Shown: positions 36,149-45,097, counted from the stretch's first letter. The stretch: DNA of 64,000 nt from Algoriphagus marincola DSM 16067 (GCF_000429405.1 NZ_AUBU01000001.1:319321-383320), one strand, 5' to 3'. Notes: generated from the letters alone by a model not told the origin. A program made the numbers and translations.

Positions 36149-36268
36149 TTTTTCTTCTAAGATTATCCCTGAAAAACCTGAACAGGAATCTAGTAAGCTG
36201 AGGCTCTTTATGTTGGGGCTAAATGAAATTTGCGTGTTTATAAAATTGAATTTTTCTGAATCGAAAAT

Positions 36269-36877
36269 TCAGGTAATCTCAGCTTTTCTAACTGAATTTA
36301 TCTGATCAAGACGAAATGAAAGAAGTGATATGACCAAGCCGATTAATGAGAGTGCTAAGCCAATCCATATTTGATGAAAAGACACCGAAATAGCCAAAAA
36401 TTGAAGAGTTAAGCCTATAAACCAAACAGCGTCCCCAAATGGGGTTTTATTCCCTTTCAAGCGAAGTCTTTTATCCCCATTGCCTTCATGTAGCAGTATA
36501 TTCCAAAAGTCTCGATAGTGCCAGAGGATAAGGCCATTCAAAAAAAGAAGAAAGCCCAATACATAAGGAGTGCCACTCCATTCAAGCGAAATCGTAATCA
36601 TTAGTATATTCAAAAGCATAGGAACTAGCATGACTGCCCCTATCAATTTGTATCGGGTAGTGATCAGCATATAGCCAATGAGTACCTGTGAGTAGGCTAT
36701 GAACTTCCCGTAAAAACCCAATCCGTACTCTTCGAGGCGCTCCACCAGCCAAGTCGGACCTATCCAGCCGATAAACTGATGATCAGCAAAAAGCTTACTC
36801 ATACCTGCACCGAAAAAGGTAAAGCCAAGAAAAATAGCAATTAGATTGAGCATTATTCTTTTTTGTCTGGGCTTCAT
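36269..36877 (-). CDS. DoxX-like integral membrane protein
   Basis: 202 residues with about six hydrophobic helices. The N-terminal four-helix part (LNLIAIFLGFTFFGAGMSKLF; in part FTFFGAGMSKL) resembles DoxX-type proteins. A cytoplasmic loop RDFWNILLHEGNGDKRLRLKGNK precedes two more helices. Substrate or redox role not known. Single gene on the minus strand. Confidence 0.65.
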   Translation of the reverse strand: MKPRQKRIMLNLIAIFLGFTFFGAGMSKLFADHQFIGWIGPTWLVERLEEYGLGFYGKFIAYSQVLIGYMLITTRYKLIGAVMLVPMLLNILMITISLEWSGTPYVLGFLLFLNGLILWHYRDFWNILLHEGNGDKRLRLKGNKTPFGDAVWFIGLTLQFLAISVSFHQIWIGLALSLIGLVISLLSFRLDQINSVRKAEIT

Positions 36878-36996
36878 AATTCAGTTTTTCCAAGAAATGA
36901 TTGAGATTCCAAAATGTTACTTATTGGAGTAATACTTGATATTTGAAAACCAATTTATTTCTATTTTAGACCACTTCAAACACAATAATCTAAGAT

Positions 36997-37542
36997 ATGT
37001 CCACCAGTGAACTCGCTCCAGGAAGCAAATTACGACATCCTAAGTTTGGACTTGGGATGATTTTATCAGCGGATGAAAGCTACTACAAGATATATTTTTA
37101 CAATACGGAGGAAATAAAAACACTCGCAAGGGATTACGATGGCTTTGAAATCGAAGAGGCCAAAAAACCGGATTTTCCAATGTTAACACAAAAGGATGTC
37201 GAAAAGGCCATCAGAGAGGCACTGATTCAGACTTCAGAGCGAATGCCTATCGTCCCGTTAGGAGGGAAATGGATTGGAGGCAAAGTGGTGATTTATCCCG
37301 GTGATGAGGGTTTGCAGAATAAGGAAATTCCCATTGACACCTTTTTTCATAAGGTAGTCATGGTCCGGGAAAAGCTTCGGGTTTTAGAGCAAAACATCAA
37401 TAATCACCCTAAACTAGACGATGAAGATCGGGTTCATTTACAACAATACATTACTAGATGCTATGGCTCATTGACTACTTTCAATGTGCTTTTTGCCTAC
37501 AAGGAAGATCAATTTAAAGGAAGTGGAGGGAAAGAATCTTAA
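36997..37542 (+). CDS. Hypothetical protein with N-terminal Tudor-like motif
   Basis: 181 residues, cytoplasmic. Its start MSTSELAPGSKLRHPKFGLGMILSADESYYKIYF (in part: GSKLRHPKFGLGMIL) resembles the small Tudor-like domain found at the end of UvrD/PcrA helicases ('G..V.H..FG.G.V'). The C-terminal half (about 75-175) has a conserved-looking PLGGKWIGGKVVIYPGDEGLQNKEIPIDTFFHKV block (in part) and is helical at the end. Function unknown; a nucleic-acid- or polymerase-binding adaptor is only a guess. Confidence 0.75.
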   Translation: MSTSELAPGSKLRHPKFGLGMILSADESYYKIYFYNTEEIKTLARDYDGFEIEEAKKPDFPMLTQKDVEKAIREALIQTSERMPIVPLGGKWIGGKVVIYPGDEGLQNKEIPIDTFFHKVVMVREKLRVLEQNINNHPKLDDEDRVHLQQYITRCYGSLTTFNVLFAYKEDQFKGSGGKES

Positions 37543-37546
37543 GGAC

Positions 37547-37633
37547 TTAAGGCTTTCCAAATACCCGTTGGATGATAAAACGAATCAGAAAAATAACGGT
37601 CAGGATGATGCCGCCTACGATAATAAATTCCAT
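37547..37633 (-). CDS. Small single-helix membrane peptide, 28 residues
   Basis: A 28-codon frame on the minus strand: ATG at 37633, TAA at 37547, reading MEFIIVGGIILTVIFLIRF and then IIQRVFGKP. It is one hydrophobic helix with a basic C-terminal end, as expected for a small inner-membrane peptide oriented with its tail in the cytoplasm. It fills the otherwise empty gap between two + strand genes, and its length and hydrophobicity are unlikely by chance, but no promoter box was found. Too short for standard ORF calling. Confidence 0.5.
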   Translation of the reverse strand: MEFIIVGGIILTVIFLIRFIIQRVFGKP

Positions 37634-37746
37634 GATTTGACTTTCCGATTTAACTCTGCTAATCATGAATAGTTTGAGAGGGGATGCGAATCTTTACAAG
37701 CGGTATAAAATCCCTAATTTGCAGTCCGATTCCTCAAACCTATCTT

Positions 37747-38907
37747 ATGAAGTCTTTATTGCGTCGCCGCATTGCTTTAGGCAGCATGTTTTTCTTCTTG
37801 GGCCTATGTTTTGCCAGCTGGGCAGCCCGTATTCCTGATATTCAGGCAAAATTTAATCTTTCCGAAGGACAGCTGGGAAGTATTTTGCTTTTTCTGCCCA
37901 TAGGGTCCATGATAGGTTTACCGATTGCTGGATGGGTGGTCCACCACTATGGGAGCCGTTCGGTTATTCTTTGGGGTAGTTTTTTATATGCATTCAGTTT
38001 GCCCCTGATAGGGCTTAGTCCTTCACTCTGGATGCTGATTGTCGTTTTGGTATTCTTTGGTATGCTTGGGAATATCATGAACATTGCACTCAACACGCAG
38101 GCGCTTGACTTCGAAGATGAGATGGGTAGAAGTATCTTGGCTTCTTTTCATGGACTTTGGAGTTCAGCAGGATTTGTAGGGGCAGGGATAGGTGCAGTGA
38201 TGATTGGCCTAGGCTGGATTCCTTTTTACCATTATTTGTTTGTGGCCTTTATCTCCGCTGCTATCATTTTGAGTACTCGACCATACATCAAGGAGGAAAA
38301 ATCCAGAGGAGATGGAGGAGGGCTTGTATTGAAAAGACCGGATGCGCTATTGCTAAGAGTGGGCCTGATTTCATTTCTGGGAATGATGACAGAGGGTTGT
38401 ATGTTTGATTGGAGTGGGGTGTATTTCAAAAAAGTAGTGGAAGCGCCTGCCGAATGGATCACTTTAGGGTATGTGGCCTTTATGGGCACGATGGCATCTG
38501 GGCGTTTTATTTCTGATCGGATTATTCAGCGTTTTGGAAAAGTACCCGTTTTGAGATTCAGCGGTGTTTTGATTTTCTCGGGTCTTTTGATTTCGGTATT
38601 AGCACCGGTATTGCTTTGGGCTACGATAGGTTTCTTATTGGTTGGTTTTGGAGTTGCTTCCATAGTCCCGATTTCCTACAGCGTCGCCGGAAGATCAACT
38701 CTTTATTCACCTGGAGTGGCTTTGGCGATAGTGTCGACGCTTTCATTTTTCGGTTTTTTGATAGGTCCTCCCTTGATTGGATTTATTGCCGATCTTTTCA
38801 ATTTAAAGATATCCTTTTCATTAATAGCGGTTAATGGATTGGGAATCGCACTTTTATCAACGATCAGAACTGAGGTTTTTAATCCAAAACCATTTATGCA
38901 TGAATAG
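37747..38907 (+). CDS. MFS transporter
   Basis: 386 residues from ATG 37747, with about twelve hydrophobic helices. The loop RIPDIQAKFNLSEGQLGSILLFLPIGSMIGLPIAGWVVHHYGSR (in part: GWVVHHYGSR) is the MFS motif A region, and FHGLWSSAGFVGAGIGA is helix 5. It resembles the FucP/YbjJ-type sugar or small-molecule permeases; substrate unknown. An upstream in-frame ATG (37684) would add 21 residues lacking membrane features and is not preferred. The stop overlaps the following thioesterase by eight bases. Confidence 0.85.
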   Translation: MKSLLRRRIALGSMFFFLGLCFASWAARIPDIQAKFNLSEGQLGSILLFLPIGSMIGLPIAGWVVHHYGSRSVILWGSFLYAFSLPLIGLSPSLWMLIVVLVFFGMLGNIMNIALNTQALDFEDEMGRSILASFHGLWSSAGFVGAGIGAVMIGLGWIPFYHYLFVAFISAAIILSTRPYIKEEKSRGDGGGLVLKRPDALLLRVGLISFLGMMTEGCMFDWSGVYFKKVVEAPAEWITLGYVAFMGTMASGRFISDRIIQRFGKVPVLRFSGVLIFSGLLISVLAPVLLWATIGFLLVGFGVASIVPISYSVAGRSTLYSPGVALAIVSTLSFFGFLIGPPLIGFIADLFNLKISFSLIAVNGLGIALLSTIRTEVFNPKPFMHE

Positions 38908-39622
38908 TAAGTCTGAGTCATTTCAGTTTAGTAAAGTGTTCGAAATAGGTTCATTCCAAGTCAATCCCGATGGAAAGCTTCGATGGAAGGATTTGGCGGA
39001 TCTTTTTCAGGAAGTGGCTTGGAGACATGCGGATTCAGCAGATTTTGGTAGAATACTCCAAGAAGCTAATCAGATGTGGGTTCTTTCCCGCTTTGAAATC
39101 AAATGTGAAGATTTACCGAGTTGGGGAGATCAGGTAGAAATTTTCACTGCTGGTCGGGGAGTAGAAGGGCTCTTTGCTTTTAGGGAGTTTTTGATGCTAG
39201 GGGATAAAGGAAAAACACTTGCCGCAGGGATGAGTAGCTGGCTTTTGTTGGATAGTCAAAGCAAAAAAATCATTGCGCCGGAAAAGGCTTTGCCTGATCA
39301 TCTTTTTAAAGTTAATTCAAAACCAGCATGGATTCCTGAGCGACATCGGTTGAAATCGCTTGAGAAGTCTGCAACCGGAATCAAGGTACGTGCATCAGAT
39401 TTAGACTTGCAAAATCACGTCAATAACACAAGCTATATCAGGTGGGTGGAGGATTTCATGCAGGAAGAAGGCTTAAAAATTGAATCTCTATCCATCAACT
39501 ATTTAGCGGAATGCTTTTTGGGAGATCAAGTAGATTTTTTCATTAAAAGGCTGGATTCTGAGCTTCAGATTTTGGGTCAGGTGGGCGAAAAGAAGGTGTT
39601 TTCAGCTGTCGTTAAGATTTGA
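38900..39622 (+). CDS. Acyl-ACP thioesterase family protein
   Basis: 240 residues with a double hot-dog fold. The first hot-dog covers about 10-130 (LADLFQEVAWRHADSADFG), the second about 150-240 and carries KVRASDLDLQNHVNNTSYIRWVEDFM, the catalytic Asn/His-type motif of FatA/FatB-like acyl-ACP thioesterases. It would release fatty acids from ACP. ATG 38900 overlaps the MFS stop, so both are coupled, suggesting export of a product, which is inference. Confidence 0.88.
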   Translation: MNSKSESFQFSKVFEIGSFQVNPDGKLRWKDLADLFQEVAWRHADSADFGRILQEANQMWVLSRFEIKCEDLPSWGDQVEIFTAGRGVEGLFAFREFLMLGDKGKTLAAGMSSWLLLDSQSKKIIAPEKALPDHLFKVNSKPAWIPERHRLKSLEKSATGIKVRASDLDLQNHVNNTSYIRWVEDFMQEEGLKIESLSINYLAECFLGDQVDFFIKRLDSELQILGQVGEKKVFSAVVKI

Positions 39623-39704
39623 TTTTATAAGATCTATCTGATCATGTGATCCAAGTCACAGCACCAATAGGGAATGATTCTCGATTTTTGTTTTTAGATT
39701 AGAA

Positions 39705-40775
39705 ATGAAAATGGATCAAATCGGCAAAACATTCATAAAATTAATCGGCCTGATGGTCGGATTATTGGCTTTGGTTACATCCCTGGTAGCAGTCATAGGT
39801 GTGGTAATTTATTTATCCTATGCTGGAGTGCAATTGCCTGAATTTGGAACAGGGGATGAGCAAGTTTTAGCAGCAGCAGTAGTTCCAGAGCCTAAAAGTA
39901 AAGCACTGATGGATCCCGTCGGAATGTGGACAGCTCCTGATTGGTCAACTGTCGATGCGGAAGCTAATGCAGCGGATATCAAATATGGGCGGGAATTGAT
40001 TGCAAATACAGCAGCTTACTTGGGACCAAATGGAAGTGTACGGAAGATATCCAATGGCCTTAATTGCCAAAACTGTCACCTCAATGCAGGGACCGCACCT
40101 TTAGGAAATAACTATGGGGCAGTAATGGCCACATATCCAAAAGTAAGAGCTCGATCAGGGAAATCTGAAGATATTCCGAAGCGAATCAATGATTGCTTTG
40201 AGCGGAGCTTGAATGGTCAAGGTCTTGAGCGTGATTCCAAAGAAATGATCGCCATGGTTGCCTATATGGAGTGGCTGGGACAGGGTGTGCCTAAGGGTGA
40301 AAAGCCAAAAGGGGCCGGAATCTATGCATTACCGCTCTTGGATCGAGCCGCTGATCCTGTGAGAGGTAAAACGGTCTACGGTAGCCAATGCCAAAGCTGC
40401 CATCAAGCAGATGGTCAGGGAATAGCAAAAGCTGATGGAAGTGGTTATATCTATCCTCCGCTGTGGGGTCCAAATAGCTACAATCAAGGAGCCGGACTTT
40501 ACAGATTATCCAGATTTGCGGGCTATGTCAAGGCCAATATGCCACTTGGAGCGACTTATGAAAATCCCTTAATGTCAGATGAGGATGCATGGGATGTGGC
40601 TGCTTATGTCAATAGCCTTGAGCGACCTAGTAAAGATTTGACTGGTGATTGGCCGGATATCTCCAAAAAACCGATGGATCATCCATTTGGGCCTTACAGC
40701 GATCCGTTCTCAGAGCAGCAGCACAAATACGGTCCATTTAAACCTATTCAAGAAGCAAAAGCTTCCACTCAATGA
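39705..40775 (+). CDS. Membrane-anchored diheme cytochrome c, thiosulfate dehydrogenase (TsdA)-like
   Basis: 356 residues. One N-terminal membrane helix (about 10-40) anchors a periplasmic part with two c-type heme motifs, C121-QN-C124-H125 in SNGLNCQNCHLNAGT and C229-QS-C232-H233. Between them, RINDCFERSLNG carries Cys164, which resembles the axial heme cysteine of TsdA, a thiosulfate dehydrogenase forming tetrathionate. Substrate is inferred and other SoxA/TsdA-like cytochromes are possible. It overlaps the downstream porin gene (ATGA). Confidence 0.85.
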   Translation: MKMDQIGKTFIKLIGLMVGLLALVTSLVAVIGVVIYLSYAGVQLPEFGTGDEQVLAAAVVPEPKSKALMDPVGMWTAPDWSTVDAEANAADIKYGRELIANTAAYLGPNGSVRKISNGLNCQNCHLNAGTAPLGNNYGAVMATYPKVRARSGKSEDIPKRINDCFERSLNGQGLERDSKEMIAMVAYMEWLGQGVPKGEKPKGAGIYALPLLDRAADPVRGKTVYGSQCQSCHQADGQGIAKADGSGYIYPPLWGPNSYNQGAGLYRLSRFAGYVKANMPLGATYENPLMSDEDAWDVAAYVNSLERPSKDLTGDWPDISKKPMDHPFGPYSDPFSEQQHKYGPFKPIQEAKASTQ

Positions 40776-42115
40776 GGTTTAGCGCTTACCTGATTTTATT
40801 CTTCCTTCCTTTTTTATCTCACAGTCAAGTCAAAGAAAATAAGCTGGATATTCAGCCGACAGTTCATTGGCGGACTTTTTGGATGAGCACTTCGTATTCC
40901 AGTGAGTTCAAGGATGACTATGCCTTAGGTTCTTCCCTTTCTTTGGGAGTCAAAGGGACATTTTCAGATCGATGGAAAATTCAGGCCGCGTATCGTGGTT
41001 TTGCCAATATTTGGAGTTCGGATATTTGGGAGGTAGATCCGATTTCCGGCCAATCTAATCGCTACGAAACAGGTCTTTTCAATTATTTAGAGCCTGGACA
41101 GGATCTTTTTGGGACCTTAGAACTTTTAAATGTAAGCTATCAAACTGAGAAGTGGCATTTAGCTATTGGGCGGATGGGGATTAATACCTCTTGGGTCAAT
41201 CCTGCTGATGGACGATTGGCTCCTACACTGATGGAAGGGGCTTCAGCCAGTTTTACTCCCAATTCAAAATGGAAATTCTCTGGATGGTATATCAATCGTT
41301 TTCTCGTCAGGGGTACAAATCGGTATCTTCCTATCGGAGAGTCAATCGGTATTTATGGAAGTGGTCGCGGCCTGAATGGATCCCCCTCACAATATGTAGG
41401 AAACACCCAAAGTGATTTTGTTAGCGTTCTGCAGGTGGACTTTCATACGAAGGACCACAAGTTTAGCTTATCACAGACATTAGCTCAAAATATCTCCTCT
41501 ACTTTTTGGGCTGAGTGGAATTATAATTTGACGAATTCTTCAAAGGAGCTTAATTGGATATTGGGTGCTCAGGCAGGTTTTCAACATGGAATAGGGGAGG
41601 GAGGAAATCCTGATCCGATCTTGAGGTATAAAGATCCGATGGATCAAAATTGGGCATTTTCTGCTCAGGGAGGTTTGCAAATCAAAAAGTGGAAACTGAT
41701 TTCTGCTTTCACAAAAACTGGTGGAAATGGCAGGTGGCTAAGTCCTAGAGAGTGGGGTAAAGACGCTTGGTTTACATTCATTCCAAGAGAGCGAAACGAA
41801 GGCTTTGAAAGTTTGACTGCGACCACTTTTCTGGCTGAGTTTTATCCTTCGGCTAATTGGACAGTTTATGGCCATTTGGGATTTCATTGGTTGCCTGAGG
41901 TTCAGAATGCAGCGGCAAATAAATATGCTTTACCCTCTTATCGGCAGATTAATCTTGGGGTGAAATACAGACCATCAAGCACCCCGAAGATGGATTTCCA
42001 TTTGCTCATGATGAATAAGGAAGCCTTGAATGCTGATGGTTTGACAGCGGGTCAGCGATACAATAAAGTGGGCTTGCTTCATGTCAACTTAATTGCAAAT
42101 TTTAGAATTCAATAA
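40772..42115 (+). CDS. Outer-membrane porin-like beta-barrel protein
   Basis: 447 residues, signal peptide MRFSAYLILFFLPFLSHS. The rest is a series of alternating amphipathic beta strands with aromatic girdles (WKFSGWYINRFLV, WKLISAFTKTGGNGRWLSP), reminiscent of OprD-type or carbohydrate-selective porins. It ends in an aromatic-poor final strand LHVNLIANFRIQ. The ATG overlaps the diheme cytochrome stop, implying coupled function: the barrel may let the sulfur or other substrate reach the cytochrome. That is inference. Confidence 0.8.
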   Translation: MRFSAYLILFFLPFLSHSQVKENKLDIQPTVHWRTFWMSTSYSSEFKDDYALGSSLSLGVKGTFSDRWKIQAAYRGFANIWSSDIWEVDPISGQSNRYETGLFNYLEPGQDLFGTLELLNVSYQTEKWHLAIGRMGINTSWVNPADGRLAPTLMEGASASFTPNSKWKFSGWYINRFLVRGTNRYLPIGESIGIYGSGRGLNGSPSQYVGNTQSDFVSVLQVDFHTKDHKFSLSQTLAQNISSTFWAEWNYNLTNSSKELNWILGAQAGFQHGIGEGGNPDPILRYKDPMDQNWAFSAQGGLQIKKWKLISAFTKTGGNGRWLSPREWGKDAWFTFIPRERNEGFESLTATTFLAEFYPSANWTVYGHLGFHWLPEVQNAAANKYALPSYRQINLGVKYRPSSTPKMDFHLLMMNKEALNADGLTAGQRYNKVGLLHVNLIANFRIQ

Positions 42116-42449
42116 ACACTGAATCTTTTGTCTTTCAGGGAGTTTGGGAAAAATTAGATTTTTTTAAAAATTAGGAAAAACAAAAACTTCTGCTGACATT
42201 TGAAACCAGAAGTTCCGCCAAGATAGGACCTTCACGTTGAAATAGTTTAGTAATTGGTTTTTAAACCTGCCTGAGTAGTATCCCTCGGCGTAAGTGCCCC
42301 CAAGGTTTTCGCTTTCTGATCTACTTTTTCTGTATCAGAATAAACAGTGCCCTGTTAAATTCCCGTTTCTTGTTTTTCAATTTGAAAAGTCTGGAGCTTC
42401 TGCCTTGACCAGCCGGTTAATGGCTCTTTCTGTAACCTAAAACTAATAC
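42116..42449 (+). promoter_or_regulatory. Long structured leader before the cold-shock gene pair
   Basis: This 334-base gap has no ORF I trust. It contains inverted repeats AACTTCTG/CAGAAGTT (42185-42192 / 42207-42214), TTCTGAT/ATCAGAA (42314-42320 / 42334-42340) and, just before the start codon, GGTTA/TAACC (42415-42419 / 42433-42437). The last competes with an AGCC/GGCT pair (42411-42414 / 42422-42425). Long folded leaders are usual for cold-shock mRNAs. A -7 box could not be assigned with confidence. Confidence 0.45.
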
Positions 42450-42683
42450 ATGTCAAAAAATCAGAACACCTTTATCAAAAAGCAAAAAGCTGAACTGAAA
42501 AGACGAAAAAAGAAAGAAAAGAAAGAAAAAATGCAAGCCCGGAAGGATCAGCCGAAAAGTGGAAAGCTTGAGGACATGATTATGTATGTAGATGAGTTCG
42601 GCAATTTTTCCGAAACTCCTCCCGAGCCCGAAGATCCAAAAGGCAAAAAAAGTAATCAACAAAACTCCAATAAATCACAGTAA
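42450..42683 (+). CDS. Small basic protein paired with cold-shock protein
   Basis: 77 residues. The first half is almost all Lys/Arg/Glu with a long helical run (KKQKAELKRRKKKEKKEKM); the second half, LEDMIMYVDEFGNFSETPPEPEDP, is acidic. This composition and an adjacent cold-shock gene recall small highly basic partners that precede csp genes in Bacteroidota. It probably binds RNA or ribosomes. Function is not established. Twelve bases before the csp ATG. Confidence 0.75.
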   Translation: MSKNQNTFIKKQKAELKRRKKKEKKEKMQARKDQPKSGKLEDMIMYVDEFGNFSETPPEPEDPKGKKSNQQNSNKSQ

Positions 42684-42695
42684 ACAGTAGTAATC

Positions 42696-42890
42696 ATGAA
42701 TGAAGGAACAGTAAAATTCTTTAACACAACCAAAGGCTTTGGTTTTATCACACCAGCTGACAACGGCGATGATGTATTTGTACATCACACTGGCTTGGTA
42801 CACGAGATCAGGGAAAATGACAAGGTTACCTTTGATGTCATCGAAGGGAAGAAAGGAATGAATGCCGTCAATGTAAAGGTGGTAAGATAA
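42696..42890 (+). CDS. Cold-shock domain protein (CspA family)
   Basis: 64 residues with RNP1 and RNP2: KGFGFITP and DDVFVHHTGL. The start is MNEGTVKFFNTTKGFGFI. The short form (no N-terminal extension) is an RNA chaperone that melts mRNA structure at low temperature. Preceded by the basic partner gene and a long leader, probably one transcript; a terminator follows. Confidence 0.95.
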   Translation: MNEGTVKFFNTTKGFGFITPADNGDDVFVHHTGLVHEIRENDKVTFDVIEGKKGMNAVNVKVVR

Positions 42891-42908
42891 TTTCCAATAC
42901 AATGAGCG

Positions 42909-42938
42909 AGCCTTGGACTTTCTAGTTCAAGGCTTTTT
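42909..42938 (+). terminator. Terminator of the cold-shock pair
   Basis: AGCCTTGGA / TTCAAGGCT stem with a T-run, ending at the stop codon of the convergent 2-hydroxyacid dehydrogenase gene. Confidence 0.8.
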
Positions 42939-43931
42939 TTATGCTTTTACCTCATTTACAAGCTCGGAGTCTGAAGCAAAAGCGGCTATATTTTCGAGGG
43001 TGGTGAAGGCGATTTGATGAAGGGCTTCCTTGGTCAAAAAAGCCTGATGACCCGTAATCAATACGTTGGGAAAGGTTATAAGGCGGGAGATTTGGTCGTC
43101 TTTAAGGATCTGTTCGGATAGATTTTGGAAGAAGAGGTCCTCCTCCTGCTCATAGACATCGATTCCCAAAAAGCCCACTTTTCCCTTTTTCAAAGCAGAA
43201 ATTACAGCCGTCGTGTCGATAAGTGCACCTCTTGAAGTATTGATTAGCATGGTGCCGTCCTTCATTTTTTCCATCGCCTTCTTATTGATGATGTGATGGG
43301 TGTCAGGAGTCAAGGGGCAATGTAGGGAAATGATTTGGGAGTGGGCAAATAGCTTGTCTAACGAACAATATTGAACACCGATTTTTTTCATTTCGGCATT
43401 TTCCATGACATCGAAGGCCAGTACTTTGCAGCCAAATCCTAGTGCGATTTTACAAAATGCTCTACCAATTGCTCCTGTACCGATGACTCCGACGGTTTTT
43501 TGAAAAATATTAAATCCTGTCAACCCTTCCAGGGAAAAGTTTGATTCTCGGACTCGGTTATAGGCTTTATGGGTTTTGCGACTGAGGGTCAGGATGAGTG
43601 CAAAAGTATGCTCGGCGACTGCCTCGGGGCTATATGCAGGCACTCTGACTATTCGGATTCCCAGTTCCTTCGCTTTTTCTAGATCCACTTGATTATATCC
43701 TGCACATCGAAGCGCAATCAATTTGACTCCTTCCTTCGAAAGTATTTCTAGCGTTTTAGAATCGATTTGATCATTGACAAATGCACATACTACATCATGT
43801 CCTTGTGCTAATATCGCTGATTGATGATCGAGTTTTGCCTCCAGAAAATCGATCTGAAAACCATAATCTTTGACCAAAGAGGTGAAGCTGTCCTGGTCGT
43901 ATTTTTTGGTACTAAAGAAGGCTATTCGCAT
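42939..43931 (-). CDS. D-2-hydroxyacid dehydrogenase, D-lactate-dehydrogenase type
   Basis: 330 residues. NAD-binding VGVIGTGAIGRAFCKIALGFGCKVLAFD (in part: VGVIGTGAIGRAF), active-site Arg in LINTSRGALIDT, Glu in GIDVYEQEEDLFF and His in LITGHQAFLTKEAL. The sequence RCAGYNQVDLEKAKELGIRIVRVPAYSPEAVAEH (in part) fits the LdhA/D-lactate branch. It follows the lipoprotein gene on the same strand by 2 bases, which is an unusual pairing. Confidence 0.92.
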   Translation of the reverse strand: MRIAFFSTKKYDQDSFTSLVKDYGFQIDFLEAKLDHQSAILAQGHDVVCAFVNDQIDSKTLEILSKEGVKLIALRCAGYNQVDLEKAKELGIRIVRVPAYSPEAVAEHTFALILTLSRKTHKAYNRVRESNFSLEGLTGFNIFQKTVGVIGTGAIGRAFCKIALGFGCKVLAFDVMENAEMKKIGVQYCSLDKLFAHSQIISLHCPLTPDTHHIINKKAMEKMKDGTMLINTSRGALIDTTAVISALKKGKVGFLGIDVYEQEEDLFFQNLSEQILKDDQISRLITFPNVLITGHQAFLTKEALHQIAFTTLENIAAFASDSELVNEVKA

Positions 43932-43933
43932 GA

Positions 43934-45097
43934 TTATGAACTTTTGATTTGATAGATTGAAAAGCGGGTTTTTTCTTCCTCTACTTCTTGATTTTCAGGT
44001 TCCAGAACCAAAAACTTGCCATCGCCCAAGCCAAATAAAATACTACCTGCAATTCCTGAAAGCTCCTGACTTACTTGCTCTCCATTTTTGATGATCAATA
44101 TGGCCTGTTCTTCAGGGTCAGAATTAGGAATATAAGTGGCATCGTTCGCAATTCTAGTTTGATATTCAGCTTCGGATACTCCTGTAAAATATTTGATCAG
44201 ATAAGTATCGGAATCTACTTTGATCAAATTTTGATTTCGCCCTGCCATGAAGCGTAGCGGTTTGATTCGGTCATCATTTCCCATGGTTCCTAATGGGACA
44301 GGGGAATATTCAACAAATTCTGAGTGGGTAATTGGTATGCTCCGGGAAAAATCCAAGGTAGGTAAGTTGTAGACTTCTATTTCTTTCGAGAGAGCATGAA
44401 GGATAAGTAGTTCCTGCTTTTCATGATCGACCAGAAAGCTTTTAGTCATTAATTCCTGATAAATATTGTCAGTTTGTCGGTAGGGACTTGATTCGCGATA
44501 GGGGATGATGGATTTCATATCCCCTGATTGGATGTGGATTTTGTAAAAGTTCTTCAAGGTGTCCCGACCTTCTTCATTTTGAATCAAGTAATGGGAAGAA
44601 AGATAATTGCTAGGCCCAACTAGGTAAAAAGTACTATCAGAATTTTGGAAGTATTCCGTTCGGCCCATGGGGCCAAAGGTTCGAATCGGCAGTGGTGACT
44701 GGATGCGCTGGCTATGAATCACAGAGTACGTAGAATCATAGGAAAGTATCTGAAATGGCAACTCTACGATTCGTTCTTGCTCTGGTCCAAAACTGATTCC
44801 AATTGGATTCCAGTTACCATAAAGTCCAGGACCGTCACCTTTTTTATGAGTCCGTTTGATGATTTCACCCTCGCCAGAAATCTCCAAAAGATCATCTTCG
44901 ACCATGGCATAGCCAAAATACCTGTCTAGTTCTGCTGAGTAATCCCGAATAAATACTCGGGTTAAATTATTTACCTCGAAAGAATCAATTTTTGTAATTG
45001 AATACTCGGAAATACTCGTTTCGGTTTCCTTTGTCTCATTTTGGCCGCAAGAAGCTAAAAAAATCAAAGTCAAGAAGTAGAGGAGGGTGTTTTTCAT
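43934..45097 (-). CDS. Beta-propeller-like lipoprotein (6-bladed / DUF4221-type)
   Basis: 387 residues. Lipoprotein signal ends at LIFLASC. After a Glu/Thr-rich linker, the rest is rich in repeated aromatic/Asp strands (ERIVELPFQILSYDSTYSVIHSQRI in part) typical of a beta-propeller anchored in the envelope, a family much expanded in Cyclobacteriaceae. Exact family is uncertain. Function unknown. Leading gene of a two-gene unit with the D-lactate-dehydrogenase-type gene. Confidence 0.7.
   Translation of the reverse strand: MKNTLLYFLTLIFLASCGQNETKETETSISEYSITKIDSFEVNNLTRVFIRDYSAELDRYFGYAMVEDDLLEISGEGEIIKRTHKKGDGPGLYGNWNPIGISFGPEQERIVELPFQILSYDSTYSVIHSQRIQSPLPIRTFGPMGRTEYFQNSDSTFYLVGPSNYLSSHYLIQNEEGRDTLKNFYKIHIQSGDMKSIIPYRESSPYRQTDNIYQELMTKSFLVDHEKQELLILHALSKEIEVYNLPTLDFSRSIPITHSEFVEYSPVPLGTMGNDDRIKPLRFMAGRNQNLIKVDSDTYLIKYFTGVSEAEYQTRIANDATYIPNSDPEEQAILIIKNGEQVSQELSGIAGSILFGLGDGKFLVLEPENQEVEEEKTRFSIYQIKSS

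Noticed and set aside
37484-37672. 62-codon + strand frame between the Tudor-like gene and the MFS gene
   Set aside because: Charged, low-quality protein in the frame opposite a better 28-codon membrane peptide; overlaps the previous gene's end.
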